A stretch of DNA of 40,493 bases, taken from NCBI RefSeq assembly GCF_001660815.1, contig NZ_LYMI01000035.1, positions 1 to 40,493 of the forward strand. Direction: 5' to 3'. Every line of letters begins with the position of its first letter. Positions within the stretch are counted from its first letter, which is position 1. Origin of the DNA: Xanthomonas nasturtii (GTDB lineage Bacteria > Pseudomonadota > Gammaproteobacteria > Xanthomonadales > Xanthomonadaceae). The notes under the pieces were generated by a model. It searched no databases and was not told where the DNA came from. It worked only from the letters and a program-made list of their open reading frames with translations. A program made the position numbers and the translations under genes. Below, piece by piece: positions 7,243 to 15,256 of this stretch.

Positions 7243-8489
7243 GCGGTGCTTGCCTCGCCGGCGGGCAGGCGCACGCGGCGCTTGCCGGTGAGCAATTGGG
7301 CCATGAGGGCCTTTTTCTCATCGCGGAGTTTGTGCAGTTGTGCTGCGATCAGCTTTTCTTTTTGCTCGGCTATGTTGAGGACGGCAGCAATACGCCGTTG
7401 CTCGGTCACATCAGGAATGTGCAGGCGCAGTTTGAAGAAGTCGCCAACGCCGACATTGAGTAACCCGTGATTGCGCGCGCCTTCTTGCGCAATTCCAGAA
7501 AGTCCTTCATTGAGCATTCCCTCCTCGAAGTAGTGACGAAAAAAGTCGGCGTCCGCATCGGCCTCGGTTCCATCGCGGAACCGGAAGCAGATGTAGAGAC
7601 TGGAGACCACACCTTGGTCGTAGCGAGTCAAGGGTTTGATCGCGCCCATCGGGTAGCCAGTCGAATAACTTTTGTTATAAGCAAATTCGCCACGTTCGAG
7701 CAGTGTGTAGCCTGAGAGATTTTCGCTTGCGACAGATTTTTTGAAATAGTCGCGCTGGCTGACAAGTCCGCGAGTGCCTGAGATGGTGAGTACATTCGAA
7801 TTTCCAATCGCGTTTCGTCGTGTCACGCGGTCGAAGATCTCGTCGAAGTCTGTGAATCTCCATCGATGTGTGGTCATGTCGCTGTGCCGGCCATGGATGA
7901 AAAGTTGGTTTATTAGCACTTTTCGATGGCGAATCGCGTTCGCAAGAAGTTGCTCGGTCGTGGCGATGGCTTGATCCCAGGTGGAGAGGATGTGGGCGAT
8001 CTGATTCTGCTCGGCAACGGGAGGCAGCAGGACCGGAAATGCCTTCAACTGCGAAGAGTTGATGCTTGCAAGGTTGGTGCTGCGTTTTGCGCATCCGAGG
8101 AAATATGTGCGTCCGTATTCGCTCCCAGATAGCGCGGATAAAAATAGTGGATTGACCAGCTCTCGCTTGGCACGGACTGCGAAAACGTGATTTTGATGCA
8201 GGCAAGGATCAATCGTGCCGCTCCAAACGGCGCCTCGCCCCAGCTTGTCGAAATCGCCGCCCTCGGTCATCAGGATGTCGCCCGCCTGGAGCGAGTACCG
8301 ATCGATCTGATGCCTTTCCACAGCAATCGTCTTTACCTCGCTGAGGTCGATAAAGCCATCCTGCACATTTGCCACGCGAAGATAGGGAAGTTCCACCGGG
8401 TCAGTCAGACCAGTTTTCCCTTTCGCCACTCCAGTGCGCACATCCGCAACTTCGTGAAGCGGTCGGCGGCTCCAGCCCTCAGGTAGCAT
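7239..8489 (-). CDS. hsdS: Type I restriction enzyme specificity subunit (HsdS), full length
   Basis: The 416-residue protein has two target-recognition domains, roughly 1-150 and 200-370. Each is followed by a helical spacer: VAEQNQIAHILSTWDQAIA near 160-195 and VTEQRRIAAVLNIAEQKEK near 370-400. This is the two-fold HsdS layout reading a bipartite DNA site. I chose the ATG at 8489 because the family starts with MLPEGW and AAGGA lies about 8 bases upstream. An in-frame ATG at 8618 overlaps the rhuM stop (ATGA) and would add 43 residues unlike HsdS, so it is less likely. The recognition domains are visibly richer in A/T than hsdR and hsdM, as expected for swapped DNA. Confidence 0.92.
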   Translation of the reverse strand: MLPEGWSRRPLHEVADVRTGVAKGKTGLTDPVELPYLRVANVQDGFIDLSEVKTIAVERHQIDRYSLQAGDILMTEGGDFDKLGRGAVWSGTIDPCLHQNHVFAVRAKRELVNPLFLSALSGSEYGRTYFLGCAKRSTNLASINSSQLKAFPVLLPPVAEQNQIAHILSTWDQAIATTEQLLANAIRHRKVLINQLFIHGRHSDMTTHRWRFTDFDEIFDRVTRRNAIGNSNVLTISGTRGLVSQRDYFKKSVASENLSGYTLLERGEFAYNKSYSTGYPMGAIKPLTRYDQGVVSSLYICFRFRDGTEADADADFFRHYFEEGMLNEGLSGIAQEGARNHGLLNVGVGDFFKLRLHIPDVTEQRRIAAVLNIAEQKEKLIAAQLHKLRDEKKALMAQLLTGKRRVRLPAGEASTA

Positions 8490-8601
8490 CACGGCTTTCC
8501 TTGTAACTTTTCTTCGTATCGACGGTTGATGTGATGTGAGCGGTAGGCAAGAAGCCACATGCGGGATTGCCGGTTGGGAATAAAAAAGGTGTTTTTGGCA
8601 T
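8479..8601 (-). CDS. Possible 40-codon frame between rhuM and hsdS
   Basis: The frame from the ATG at 8601 reads MPKTPFLFPTGNPACGFLPT and stops at 8479, eleven bases inside hsdS. It starts 14 bases past the rhuM stop. There is no strong ribosome site, although re-initiation after the rhuM stop is possible. The peptide resembles nothing I know. It may simply be untranslated leader; its overlap with the hsdS start could matter for hsdS translation. Confidence 0.2.
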   Translation of the reverse strand: MPKTPFLFPTGNPACGFLPTAHITSTVDTKKSYKESRDAT

Positions 8602-8614
8602 CGCGTTACTCTCG

Positions 8615-9703
8615 TCATTCGGAAGCACGACTGCCTCCTTTGCGCGCCAACCTTTCCACCGACTCCAGGGCCTTGATGTCTTCCTTGTCCGCCGCCAAAG
8701 CCTCTTCCTTGCGACGTTTCGCATCGAGCAGCGCATAGCGCTCATGGACGATCTGCTGCATGCGCTCGTGGCTCACAGTGCCGGCATCCTTCAGCAGCGG
8801 CCGTTCGTTGAATTCGACGAAGCGGTCCACGTATTGGCGCCAGTCGTCCATGCGCAGGTCATGTCGCTGGCTGGTGCGGTCCTCGGCGTAGTCCAGGAAC
8901 ATCGCGGCGATGCGGTTCAACTGGGTGATCTCCTCGGCATGCAGGTAGTTCTTCGCCACGATGACATCGGTCTTGCGCACGCGCCCGGCCTTCCAGCCGG
9001 TCAGCGCCATATTGGGCCGGTCGGGATCGGCACGCTCCACGATCAGTTGTGCGGCGGTCTTCTGGGTGACGGCGTAGAGCATCTTGTTCTGCACCATGGC
9101 AAAAAACTGGCCGGTGGCGGTGTCGTCGTCGCGGTAATCCACCGACAGCGCGAACAGGTCGCGGATCTTCTGGTAGAAGCGCTTCTCCGAGGTGCGGATG
9201 TCGCGGATGCGTTCCAGCAGCTCGTCGAAGTGGTCCCAGCCGGCTGGGTCCTTCAGGCGCGCGTCGTCCATCACGAAACCCTTGACCAGGTACTCGCGCA
9301 GGTGGTTGGTGGCCCACTGGCGGAACTGGGTGCCGCGCGGGGACTTCACCCGGTAGCCGATGGCCAGGATCATGTCCAGGTTGTAGAGCTTCAACGGCCG
9401 CCGTACCTGGCGGGTGCCTTCGGTACGAACCATTAAGTCATCTTTAATGGTTGCCCCGGCCTGCAGCTCGCCTTCGGCCAGGACGTTCTTGATGTGGATG
9501 TTGATGTTGGAGACGGAGGTCTGGAACAGCGCGGCCAGTTCCAGCTGGCTGAGCCAGACGCTGCCGTTCTCGGCGCGCAGATAGAAGCGCGTTGCGCCGT
9601 CTTCGGTGGCGTAGAGCACAAGTTCGCCGTGCGTGTTGTCCGCCCCCTCGGCACCTGCGGTGGCCGAGGGGGGGGGCTGGTCAGGATGTGGGCGCTTACG
9701 CAT
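8615..9703 (-). CDS. RhuM-family protein (COG3943) inside the restriction operon
   Basis: The 362-residue protein has the RhuM layout: an N-terminal winged-helix-like part (WLSQLELAALFQTSVSNINI at about 50-69), then RRPLKLYNLDMILAIGYRVK, then the helical core with IRDIRTSEKRFYQKIRDLFA. It ends in a charged coiled-coil tail. RhuM was named from a Salmonella pathogenicity island and homologues recur within type I restriction loci; the biochemical role is unknown. GGAGGTGA sits 6 bases before the ATG at 9703. A run of nine C in the coding strand falls in codons 10-12 (PPP) and could switch the frame by slippage. No export signal. Confidence 0.85.
   Translation of the reverse strand: MRKRPHPDQPPPSATAGAEGADNTHGELVLYATEDGATRFYLRAENGSVWLSQLELAALFQTSVSNINIHIKNVLAEGELQAGATIKDDLMVRTEGTRQVRRPLKLYNLDMILAIGYRVKSPRGTQFRQWATNHLREYLVKGFVMDDARLKDPAGWDHFDELLERIRDIRTSEKRFYQKIRDLFALSVDYRDDDTATGQFFAMVQNKMLYAVTQKTAAQLIVERADPDRPNMALTGWKAGRVRKTDVIVAKNYLHAEEITQLNRIAAMFLDYAEDRTSQRHDLRMDDWRQYVDRFVEFNERPLLKDAGTVSHERMQQIVHERYALLDAKRRKEEALAADKEDIKALESVERLARKGGSRASE
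9668..9676 (-). repeat. Nine-base C tract near the start of rhuM
   Basis: Plus-strand G9 (C9 in the gene) lies nine codons after the rhuM ATG. A gain or loss of one base puts the downstream gene out of frame with its start at 9703. Homopolymers of this length are typical slippage sites of phase-variable genes; whether it varies cannot be seen from one sequence. Confidence 0.6.
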
Positions 9704-9795
9704 CGCCAGTCACCTCCAGCCAAGCGGCCACCCAGGTCCGGAATTGAGAGGCACATCGCTGCAAACCGGCTTGGGCGGTTGTCGGCCTAACCCAG

Positions 9796-9828
9796 GCAAG
9801 GGGGGGGTCACATTGACCCCCCCCTTGC
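9796..9828. repeat. 15-bp perfect inverted repeat with G8/C8 arms between dinD and rhuM
   Basis: GCAAGGGGGGGGTCA (9796-9810) pairs with TGACCCCCCCCTTGC (9814-9828) around CAT. In the minus transcript it lies 38 bases after the dinD stop and 93 bases before the rhuM start. No T-run follows, so it is not a classical terminator. It could lower read-through into rhuM/hsdS/hsdR, or protect the upstream messenger end. Confidence 0.75.
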
Positions 9829-9865
9829 GGCAAGTGCTTGATTTGCCATGAGACGAAATGGAGGT

Positions 9866-10732
9866 TCATCGTGCGTCCTGGTCGTCGTCCGTGTCCTGCC
9901 CCAGCGGCGGCGTGGCGTCCTTCTGCAGCCGCTTGATGCTGGTCTGCGGGGTAGGCAGGTGTTCCGGCAAGGTTCCGCCCAGTTCTTCGATGGTCTTGCG
10001 CACGGTCTGGCCGACAGCGTAGTGCGTGCGGTTGGCCGCAGTCTTGCCCTGCACGTTGTCGCGGCGCAGCTTTTCTTCGGCCTGCGTGGCCCGGAATAGG
10101 TTGGCGGCCAATTCGGTGCTGCCCATGTGGTCGAGGATCTTCTGGCTTTTCTTCAGCGCCTTGCGCGCGTGAATGTCCTTTGCGCCCAGGCCGCCGTACA
10201 GGCCCTTGTAGCCGTGGTCCTGGAAGACGGCGTACTCCAATGGCGTTTCCACGCCGGCCTGTTTGGCGGCCGCCGCCAGATCCTTGTTGTGCTGGCTGAT
10301 CTGGTCGCGCAGGAACAGGCGGCGCTGATTCTCGCTCAATGCATCGAAATCAGCTGCCTCTTCGCCCTGGATGCGTTCGTTGCCGATGCGTGCCAGCCAA
10401 CGCTTGAAGGGTTCCGCTTTGGGCGAGGGGATGGATTGAATGATGCGCAGCGCGCCTTCCAGCGTTGTGCAATTAAGCTGCTGTGGTCCGCCTGGCGTGG
10501 TGACGCGCAAGGGGCGCACCAGACTGTCCCAACTACTGGACAGTTCCTCATCGCGGCGACGCAGGTTGCGCAAATAGTTTTCCGGATTTTCCGAGTCGCT
10601 CAGGGCGGCCACCACGTCGATGACTGCAAACCACCAGCGGCCCTCGTGCCAGGTGCGTCGTACTGCTGTAGCGCTCTGTGCGGGAAAGCCGTTGTCGGTA
10701 TCCATGGCGATGTCTTGTTTGTCGTCACTCAT
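9866..10732 (-). CDS. DinD-like protein with Bro-N domain
   Basis: The 288-residue protein has an N-terminal Bro-N domain (RRTWHEGRWWFAVIDVVAAL at about 25-44, then NYLRNLRRRDEELS). The C-terminal half closely follows E. coli DNA-damage-inducible protein D: HGYKGLYGGLGAKDIHARK, then KKSQKILDHMGSTELAANLF, then RRDNVQGKTAANRTHYAVGQ. DinD blocks RecA filaments in E. coli according to published work; whether this one does is unknown. The ATG at 10732 has AAGGAG 7 bases upstream, so I prefer it to the TTG at 10738. It overlaps the hsdM stop by 8 bases. No LexA-type site is visible before it, since it is internal to the operon. Confidence 0.85.
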   Translation of the reverse strand: MSDDKQDIAMDTDNGFPAQSATAVRRTWHEGRWWFAVIDVVAALSDSENPENYLRNLRRRDEELSSSWDSLVRPLRVTTPGGPQQLNCTTLEGALRIIQSIPSPKAEPFKRWLARIGNERIQGEEAADFDALSENQRRLFLRDQISQHNKDLAAAAKQAGVETPLEYAVFQDHGYKGLYGGLGAKDIHARKALKKSQKILDHMGSTELAANLFRATQAEEKLRRDNVQGKTAANRTHYAVGQTVRKTIEELGGTLPEHLPTPQTSIKRLQKDATPPLGQDTDDDQDAR

Positions 10733-12233
10733 AGCCAAGCTCCTTCAAATACGCGGCCATCTGCATCTCCAGTTTTGCCAGCTCGCCCTTCAACTGCTCG
10801 CGCTCGCGGCGCACCGCCATCAGGTCGATTTCGGCTTCTTCCTCGAAGGTATCGACATAGCGTGGGATGTTGAGGTTGTAGTCGTTGCCGGCGATCTCGG
10901 CCGGGCTGGCCAGGTAGGCGTATTTGTCCACGCTCTGGCGCGCCTGCACCGTGTCCAGGATGCGCTGCAGGTCGCTTTCGCGCAGCAGGTTCTGGTTCTT
11001 GCCGTCCTGGTAGTGCCGGCTGGCGTCGATGAACAGCACGTTCTTGTCTTTTTTCTTGGTGCGCAACACCAGCACCGCCGCTGGGATGCCGGTGCCGTAG
11101 AACAGCTTTTCCGGCAGGCCGATCACCACGTCCAGCAGGTTTTCGTCGATGAGCTTCTGGCGGATGCGGCCCTCAGCGGCGCCACGGAACAGCACGCCGT
11201 GCGGCACCACCACCGCCATGCGGCCGCTGCGCGGCTTCATGGTGGCGATCATGTGCAGGATGAAGGCGTAGTCACCCTTGGTGCGCGGCGGCAGGCCGCG
11301 ACGAAAGCGGTCGTGCGGGTCGTTGCCGGCGCTGTCGTGGCCCCATTTTTCCAGCGAGAACGGCGGGTTGGCGACGACGATGTCGAAGTCCTTGAGGTGG
11401 TTGCCAGCCAGTAATTTAGGGTTGCGAATGGTGTCGCCCCATTCGATGCGGTGGTTGTCTTCCCCATGCAGAAACATGTTCATCTTGGCCAGCGCCCAGG
11501 TGCTGCCGATGGCTTCCTGGCCGTACAACGCATACTTGCCGGTGCCGGTGCGCTCGCGGATCAGGCGGCCGCACTTGAGCAGCAGCGAGCCGGAGCCGCA
11601 GGTAGGGTCGCAAATGTCATCGCCCTGTTGCGGGTCCATCAGGCGCGCCATCAGCGCGGAGACTTCCGGCGGGGTGTAGAACTCGCCGGCCTTCTTGCCG
11701 CTGCTGGAGGCGAAGTTCTTGATCAGGTACTCGTAGGCGTTGCCGATGATGTCCAGCTGGCCGATACGCGAGGGGCGCAAATTGAGCGCCGGCTTGGCGA
11801 AGTCTTCCAGCAGATGGCGCAGCAGATCGTTTTTTTGCTGCTCCTCGCCCAGCTTGTTGGCGTTGAAGCTGATGTCCTGGAATACGTCGCGCAGCTTGCC
11901 CAGGTTGGCGTCTTCGATGGCGTGCAGGGCGGTGTCGATGCGCTCGCCATTGCCGGGGCGGTGGCGCTGGTCGTACAGCGTGTAGAAGTTGGCGCTATGC
12001 GGCAGCACGAAGCGCTCGCTCTTGAGCAATTCTTCGATCAGGCCAGGCTTGTCGCCGTGTTTGGTCTTGTAGTCGTCATAGTGGTCCTGCCAGACGTCGG
12101 AGACGTACTTCAGGAACAGCATGGTTAGCACGTAGTCCTTGTAGACGCTGGGGTCCACGGTGCCGCGGAAGGTGTCGCAGGCGCCCCAGACGGCGGCGTT
12201 GATGGTGTCCTGGGCGATATCGGTCTTGCTCAT
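10725..12233 (-). CDS. hsdM: Type I restriction-modification DNA methyltransferase (HsdM)
   Basis: The 502-residue protein has the N-terminal helical HsdM domain (about 8-145), the S-adenosylmethionine site DPTCGSGSLL at 209-218 and the catalytic NPPF at 289-292, typical of adenine-N6 methyltransferases. EFYTPPEVSALM at 184-195 is the usual HsdM signature ahead of motif I. With HsdS it methylates the recognition site, and with HsdR added it forms the restriction complex. The start at 12233 lies 15 bases after the stop of the half S gene; its stop overlaps the dinD start. All motifs are intact. Confidence 0.95.
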   Translation of the reverse strand: MSKTDIAQDTINAAVWGACDTFRGTVDPSVYKDYVLTMLFLKYVSDVWQDHYDDYKTKHGDKPGLIEELLKSERFVLPHSANFYTLYDQRHRPGNGERIDTALHAIEDANLGKLRDVFQDISFNANKLGEEQQKNDLLRHLLEDFAKPALNLRPSRIGQLDIIGNAYEYLIKNFASSSGKKAGEFYTPPEVSALMARLMDPQQGDDICDPTCGSGSLLLKCGRLIRERTGTGKYALYGQEAIGSTWALAKMNMFLHGEDNHRIEWGDTIRNPKLLAGNHLKDFDIVVANPPFSLEKWGHDSAGNDPHDRFRRGLPPRTKGDYAFILHMIATMKPRSGRMAVVVPHGVLFRGAAEGRIRQKLIDENLLDVVIGLPEKLFYGTGIPAAVLVLRTKKKDKNVLFIDASRHYQDGKNQNLLRESDLQRILDTVQARQSVDKYAYLASPAEIAGNDYNLNIPRYVDTFEEEAEIDLMAVRREREQLKGELAKLEMQMAAYLKELGYE

Positions 12234-12248
12234 GGGAGTTCCAAAGGC

Positions 12249-12836
12249 TTAGGCGAGGAGGCGCTCGGCGAAGATCGCCAGCTCGGTGGTGCGGTTGTCG
12301 ATCAATGCGTGGAGGGTGGCGCGCTCGGCCTGCGCGGCCTGGTCGATGGCGATGGCGGCGCGTTGGACCTGTAGCGGGGGTAATCGAATCAGGGTGCTGT
12401 CCAGGACAGCGCGGCGAATGCTTAGCTGGTTGCTGCCTTCGGCAGATTGGCGCAGGTAACGTTGCGCCGGGGCCTGGTTGAGCTGCCATGCAAGAAAGGC
12501 TGGCAATAACCGGTGTGGCGCCTTGACCCGGATGACGTAGATGTGGGGCGAGCAAAGCGTGCGCGGCGGCGGTGCCTGTGCCAGCGCTGCGAAGGTATGA
12601 GCGCCCCTGGCGATGAAGACGATGTCCTGGTCCTGTAGCCAATCGGGCTCTTTGCGCCCTTCGACTTCTGTTGCAACAAGCGTGTTGTAGGCGCAAAGGC
12701 CGGTACGCGTGACATCCCTGGTCTGGATGACACGGACGCTGCCGTCGGCGACTTCAGGGATCGCGCCCCGGAACGGGTAACCCATACGGGTGTCGGCCAG
12801 TTCGGATAGCGTAGAATTGACTGCATGATTCGACAT
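12249..12836 (-). CDS. Half-length HsdS-like protein (one recognition domain)
   Basis: At about 195 residues this is half the size of HsdS. It starts ...LSELADTRMGYPFRGAIPEV, has QSAEGSNQLSIRRAVLDSTL near 135-155 and a closing helix (AAQAERATLHALIDNRTTEL), the order found in one half of a specificity subunit. It is the first gene of the operon. It could dimerise to read a symmetric site, compete with the full HsdS at 7239-8489, or be a left-over duplicate, though its frame is intact. Start uncertain: ATG 12836, ATG 12845 and TTG 12875 are all in frame and none has a clear ribosome site. Confidence 0.75.
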   Translation of the reverse strand: MSNHAVNSTLSELADTRMGYPFRGAIPEVADGSVRVIQTRDVTRTGLCAYNTLVATEVEGRKEPDWLQDQDIVFIARGAHTFAALAQAPPPRTLCSPHIYVIRVKAPHRLLPAFLAWQLNQAPAQRYLRQSAEGSNQLSIRRAVLDSTLIRLPPLQVQRAAIAIDQAAQAERATLHALIDNRTTELAIFAERLLA

Positions 12837-12992
12837 GAAGCACATGGTGACGCAGTATTGTTCGCCAGTCAACAAATTTTTGCTTCATTCGAAATGACGC
12901 AATGAAAAGTGGAAAAATTGCTTTATCTAGCTGGTAGCATTCAAGCCAGGTGCCGCAGCTACTGGCGCCACTCACCTGCTGCTGGAGGATGG

Positions 12993-13253
12993 ATGAGACA
13001 AGGACCCGACGCAGCCGGCTCATTGCCCGGCTACTACCTGCCGGAGCAGGCGCAGTACCGCCTGCAGAAACTAGGAGACCACATGCGTTTTTTGGCGCGC
13101 ATGGCCGAGCCGCGCACACGCAGCGAAGAGCAAGCACCGCGTGCGGCGATCCGCATGGACGAACTGGCGTTCTGCATGGAGCTGCTGGCCGAACAAGTGC
13201 AACAGGTTCTTGAGCAAGCGCGCCGGCCGGCAACGCTAGACGTTGCCGAGTAA
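12993..13253 (+). CDS. XAC0095-like small protein
   Basis: The 86-residue protein reads MRQGPDAAGSLPGYYLPEQA, then QYRLQKLGDHMRFLARMAEP, then a helix (RMDELAFCMELLAEQVQQVL). The pattern of LPGYxLPE, a helix, a short loop and a second helix fits the xanthomonad XAC0095-like family of unknown function, which I recognise from memory only. GGAGG at 12984-12988 precedes the ATG by 4 bases. It is divergent from the restriction operon and convergent with nixL, 75 bases apart. No signal peptide. Confidence 0.7.
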   Translation: MRQGPDAAGSLPGYYLPEQAQYRLQKLGDHMRFLARMAEPRTRSEEQAPRAAIRMDELAFCMELLAEQVQQVLEQARRPATLDVAE

Positions 13254-13328
13254 GTGACTGACGAAGGACGGCGCTTGCGTTTGCGCCGCTGCGCGATCGC
13301 ATTGCCGTTTCTGGAACAGCGGGCGTGG

Positions 13329-15170
13329 TCAATCGTTCGGCTTGAGCCACACCTGCTGCTTCAAACCGCGCACGCTGGGCTTGGCGGTGCTGTCCAGATC
13401 GAACACCACCACGGTGTTGTCGCCCTTGCGCTGGAACGGCGCGGGGAAATACAGCGCGGTCTGCGGGCCGATGGCCCAGTGGCGGCCGAGGTTGACGCCG
13501 TTGGCCCAGGCGAAGCCCTTGCCGAAGCCGTGCATGTCCAGATAGGTGTCGGTGGGGGTGCCGATGCGCAGCGTGCCGCGGTGGAAGGCGGGGCCTTGCA
13601 CAGGCTTGCGGGTCCAGCCGCGCAGGCTGTCGGGCGAGCGCATCGGTAGCGGAAACGCCTGCCAGCCGGTGAGTTGTTGGTTGTCCAGCAATACCTGGTC
13701 GACCAGGCCGGCGCGGCCGTCGGCCATGCGCTGGCCGTAATTGATGCGGCCGCTGTTTTCGACCAGAACATCCAGGGTGTGTTGGCCGGCCGGAATGTCC
13801 ACGTTGATGGAAACCTGTTGCAGCCGGCGTTCGACGCTGCCGACCGGTTGTTGATTCACATACACGCGCGCCACATCGCGCACCTCACCCAGATACAGCG
13901 CGCCCTTGCGCGGGCCGGTAATGGTGGTGCGGTAGAGGATGTAGCCATAGTCCTGGCCGAAGTGTTCCATCGGTTGCGGGGTGTCGATGGCGATCGGTGC
14001 GGGCAGGTTGTCCCACAGCGAGGCGGATTCGCGCAGCTGGGTTTCCGGCAGTGCGGCGATGGCGATCGGCGCCGGCAGCGCGGGCGGTTGCACGCCGGTG
14101 ACGCGGGTGATGGCGTCGCGCATCAGTGCGAACTTGGGCGTGGGGCGACCGGCTTCGTCGAGGATGGCGTCGTAGTCGTAGCTGGTGGTCTGGGGTGCGT
14201 AATGGTCGCTGGGATTGCCCAGGAAATTGGCGCCATTCATGAAGCCGAAAGTGGTGCCGCCGATGAACATATAGAGGTTGGCCGAGTGGCCCTGGCGCAG
14301 GATCCACTCCAGTTCTTCGGTTTGTTGCCTGGCATCGGTTGCGGCATGCGGCTTGCCCCAATGGTCGAACCAGCCGGCCCAGTATTCGCCCACCATGCGC
14401 GGTTGCTCGGGGCGGAACTTGATCAGCTTGTCGAAGGCGCTCTTGGCTTCGCCTGGCGCAAAATTCACCACTGCCAGGGTGTCGGGCAAGGTGCCGTTGG
14501 CGAGCATGTCGGCGCCGTCGGAGGTAAACAGCAATGCCTTGTCGAAGCCGGCCTTGACGAACATGGCGCGGTTGTCGGCCATGTAGGCATGGTCGTCGTC
14601 GTAGGAGCCGTATTCGTTCTCCACCTGCACGGCGATGATCGGGCCGCCGTTGTGGTTGAGCAGCGGCTGCACCTGTTTGGCTACCGCGTCCAGATACGCC
14701 TGACTGGCGGCGAGAAAACGCGGGTCGCGGCTGCGCACGCGGATGTTGTCCTTGCCGAACAACCAGGCCGGGTAGCCACCGGCTTCCCACTCGGCGCAGG
14801 CGTAGGGGCCCGGGCGCAGGATGACGTTGAGGCCTTGTGCGGCGGCTTCGCGCACGAACGCGGCGACATCGTTGTTGGCATCGAAATCGAACTGGCCTTG
14901 CTGCGGCTCGACCAGGTTCCAGAACACGTAGGTTTCTACGGTATTCAGGCCCAGTGCGCGCGCTTTCTGCAGGCGGTCTTTCCAGTAGGCGCGCGGAATG
15001 CGCTGGAAATGGATGGCGCCGGAGAGGATCTGGTAAGGCTTGCCGTTGCGCACGAACTGCGTGCCCTGCGTGCCGACGCTGGGCCAGCGTTCGGCGTCTG
15101 CGGCTGCAGCGGTTAAAGGCAGCGCGAGTGCGAGAGCCAGAACGAGGGGGCAAAGGGTAGTGCGCAACAT
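13329..15170 (-). CDS. nixL: GH35 beta-galactosidase (NixL)
   Basis: The 613-residue protein begins with a Sec signal (LVLALALALPLTAAAADAER). The GH35 (beta/alpha)8 domain spans about 35-350 with proton donor E186 in VENEYG and nucleophile E262 in MVGEYWAG. A C-terminal beta-rich part carries the jelly-roll typical of the family (about 400-613). In the nix pathway it would remove terminal beta-galactose from plant complex N-glycans. The ATG at 15170 starts directly at the signal peptide; the frame runs on to 15569 but that part is not coding-like. It is the last gene of the cluster, 86 bases after nixK. Confidence 0.9.
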   Translation of the reverse strand: MLRTTLCPLVLALALALPLTAAAADAERWPSVGTQGTQFVRNGKPYQILSGAIHFQRIPRAYWKDRLQKARALGLNTVETYVFWNLVEPQQGQFDFDANNDVAAFVREAAAQGLNVILRPGPYACAEWEAGGYPAWLFGKDNIRVRSRDPRFLAASQAYLDAVAKQVQPLLNHNGGPIIAVQVENEYGSYDDDHAYMADNRAMFVKAGFDKALLFTSDGADMLANGTLPDTLAVVNFAPGEAKSAFDKLIKFRPEQPRMVGEYWAGWFDHWGKPHAATDARQQTEELEWILRQGHSANLYMFIGGTTFGFMNGANFLGNPSDHYAPQTTSYDYDAILDEAGRPTPKFALMRDAITRVTGVQPPALPAPIAIAALPETQLRESASLWDNLPAPIAIDTPQPMEHFGQDYGYILYRTTITGPRKGALYLGEVRDVARVYVNQQPVGSVERRLQQVSINVDIPAGQHTLDVLVENSGRINYGQRMADGRAGLVDQVLLDNQQLTGWQAFPLPMRSPDSLRGWTRKPVQGPAFHRGTLRIGTPTDTYLDMHGFGKGFAWANGVNLGRHWAIGPQTALYFPAPFQRKGDNTVVVFDLDSTAKPSVRGLKQQVWLKPND

Positions 15171-15256
15171 GGGCGATTCTCGACGGTAACGCTTGATGGA
15201 TGGCGATGAAACGGAGCGAAGCGGCAGGCATGGGCAGGCGGTGTGCCCGGCCTGTC

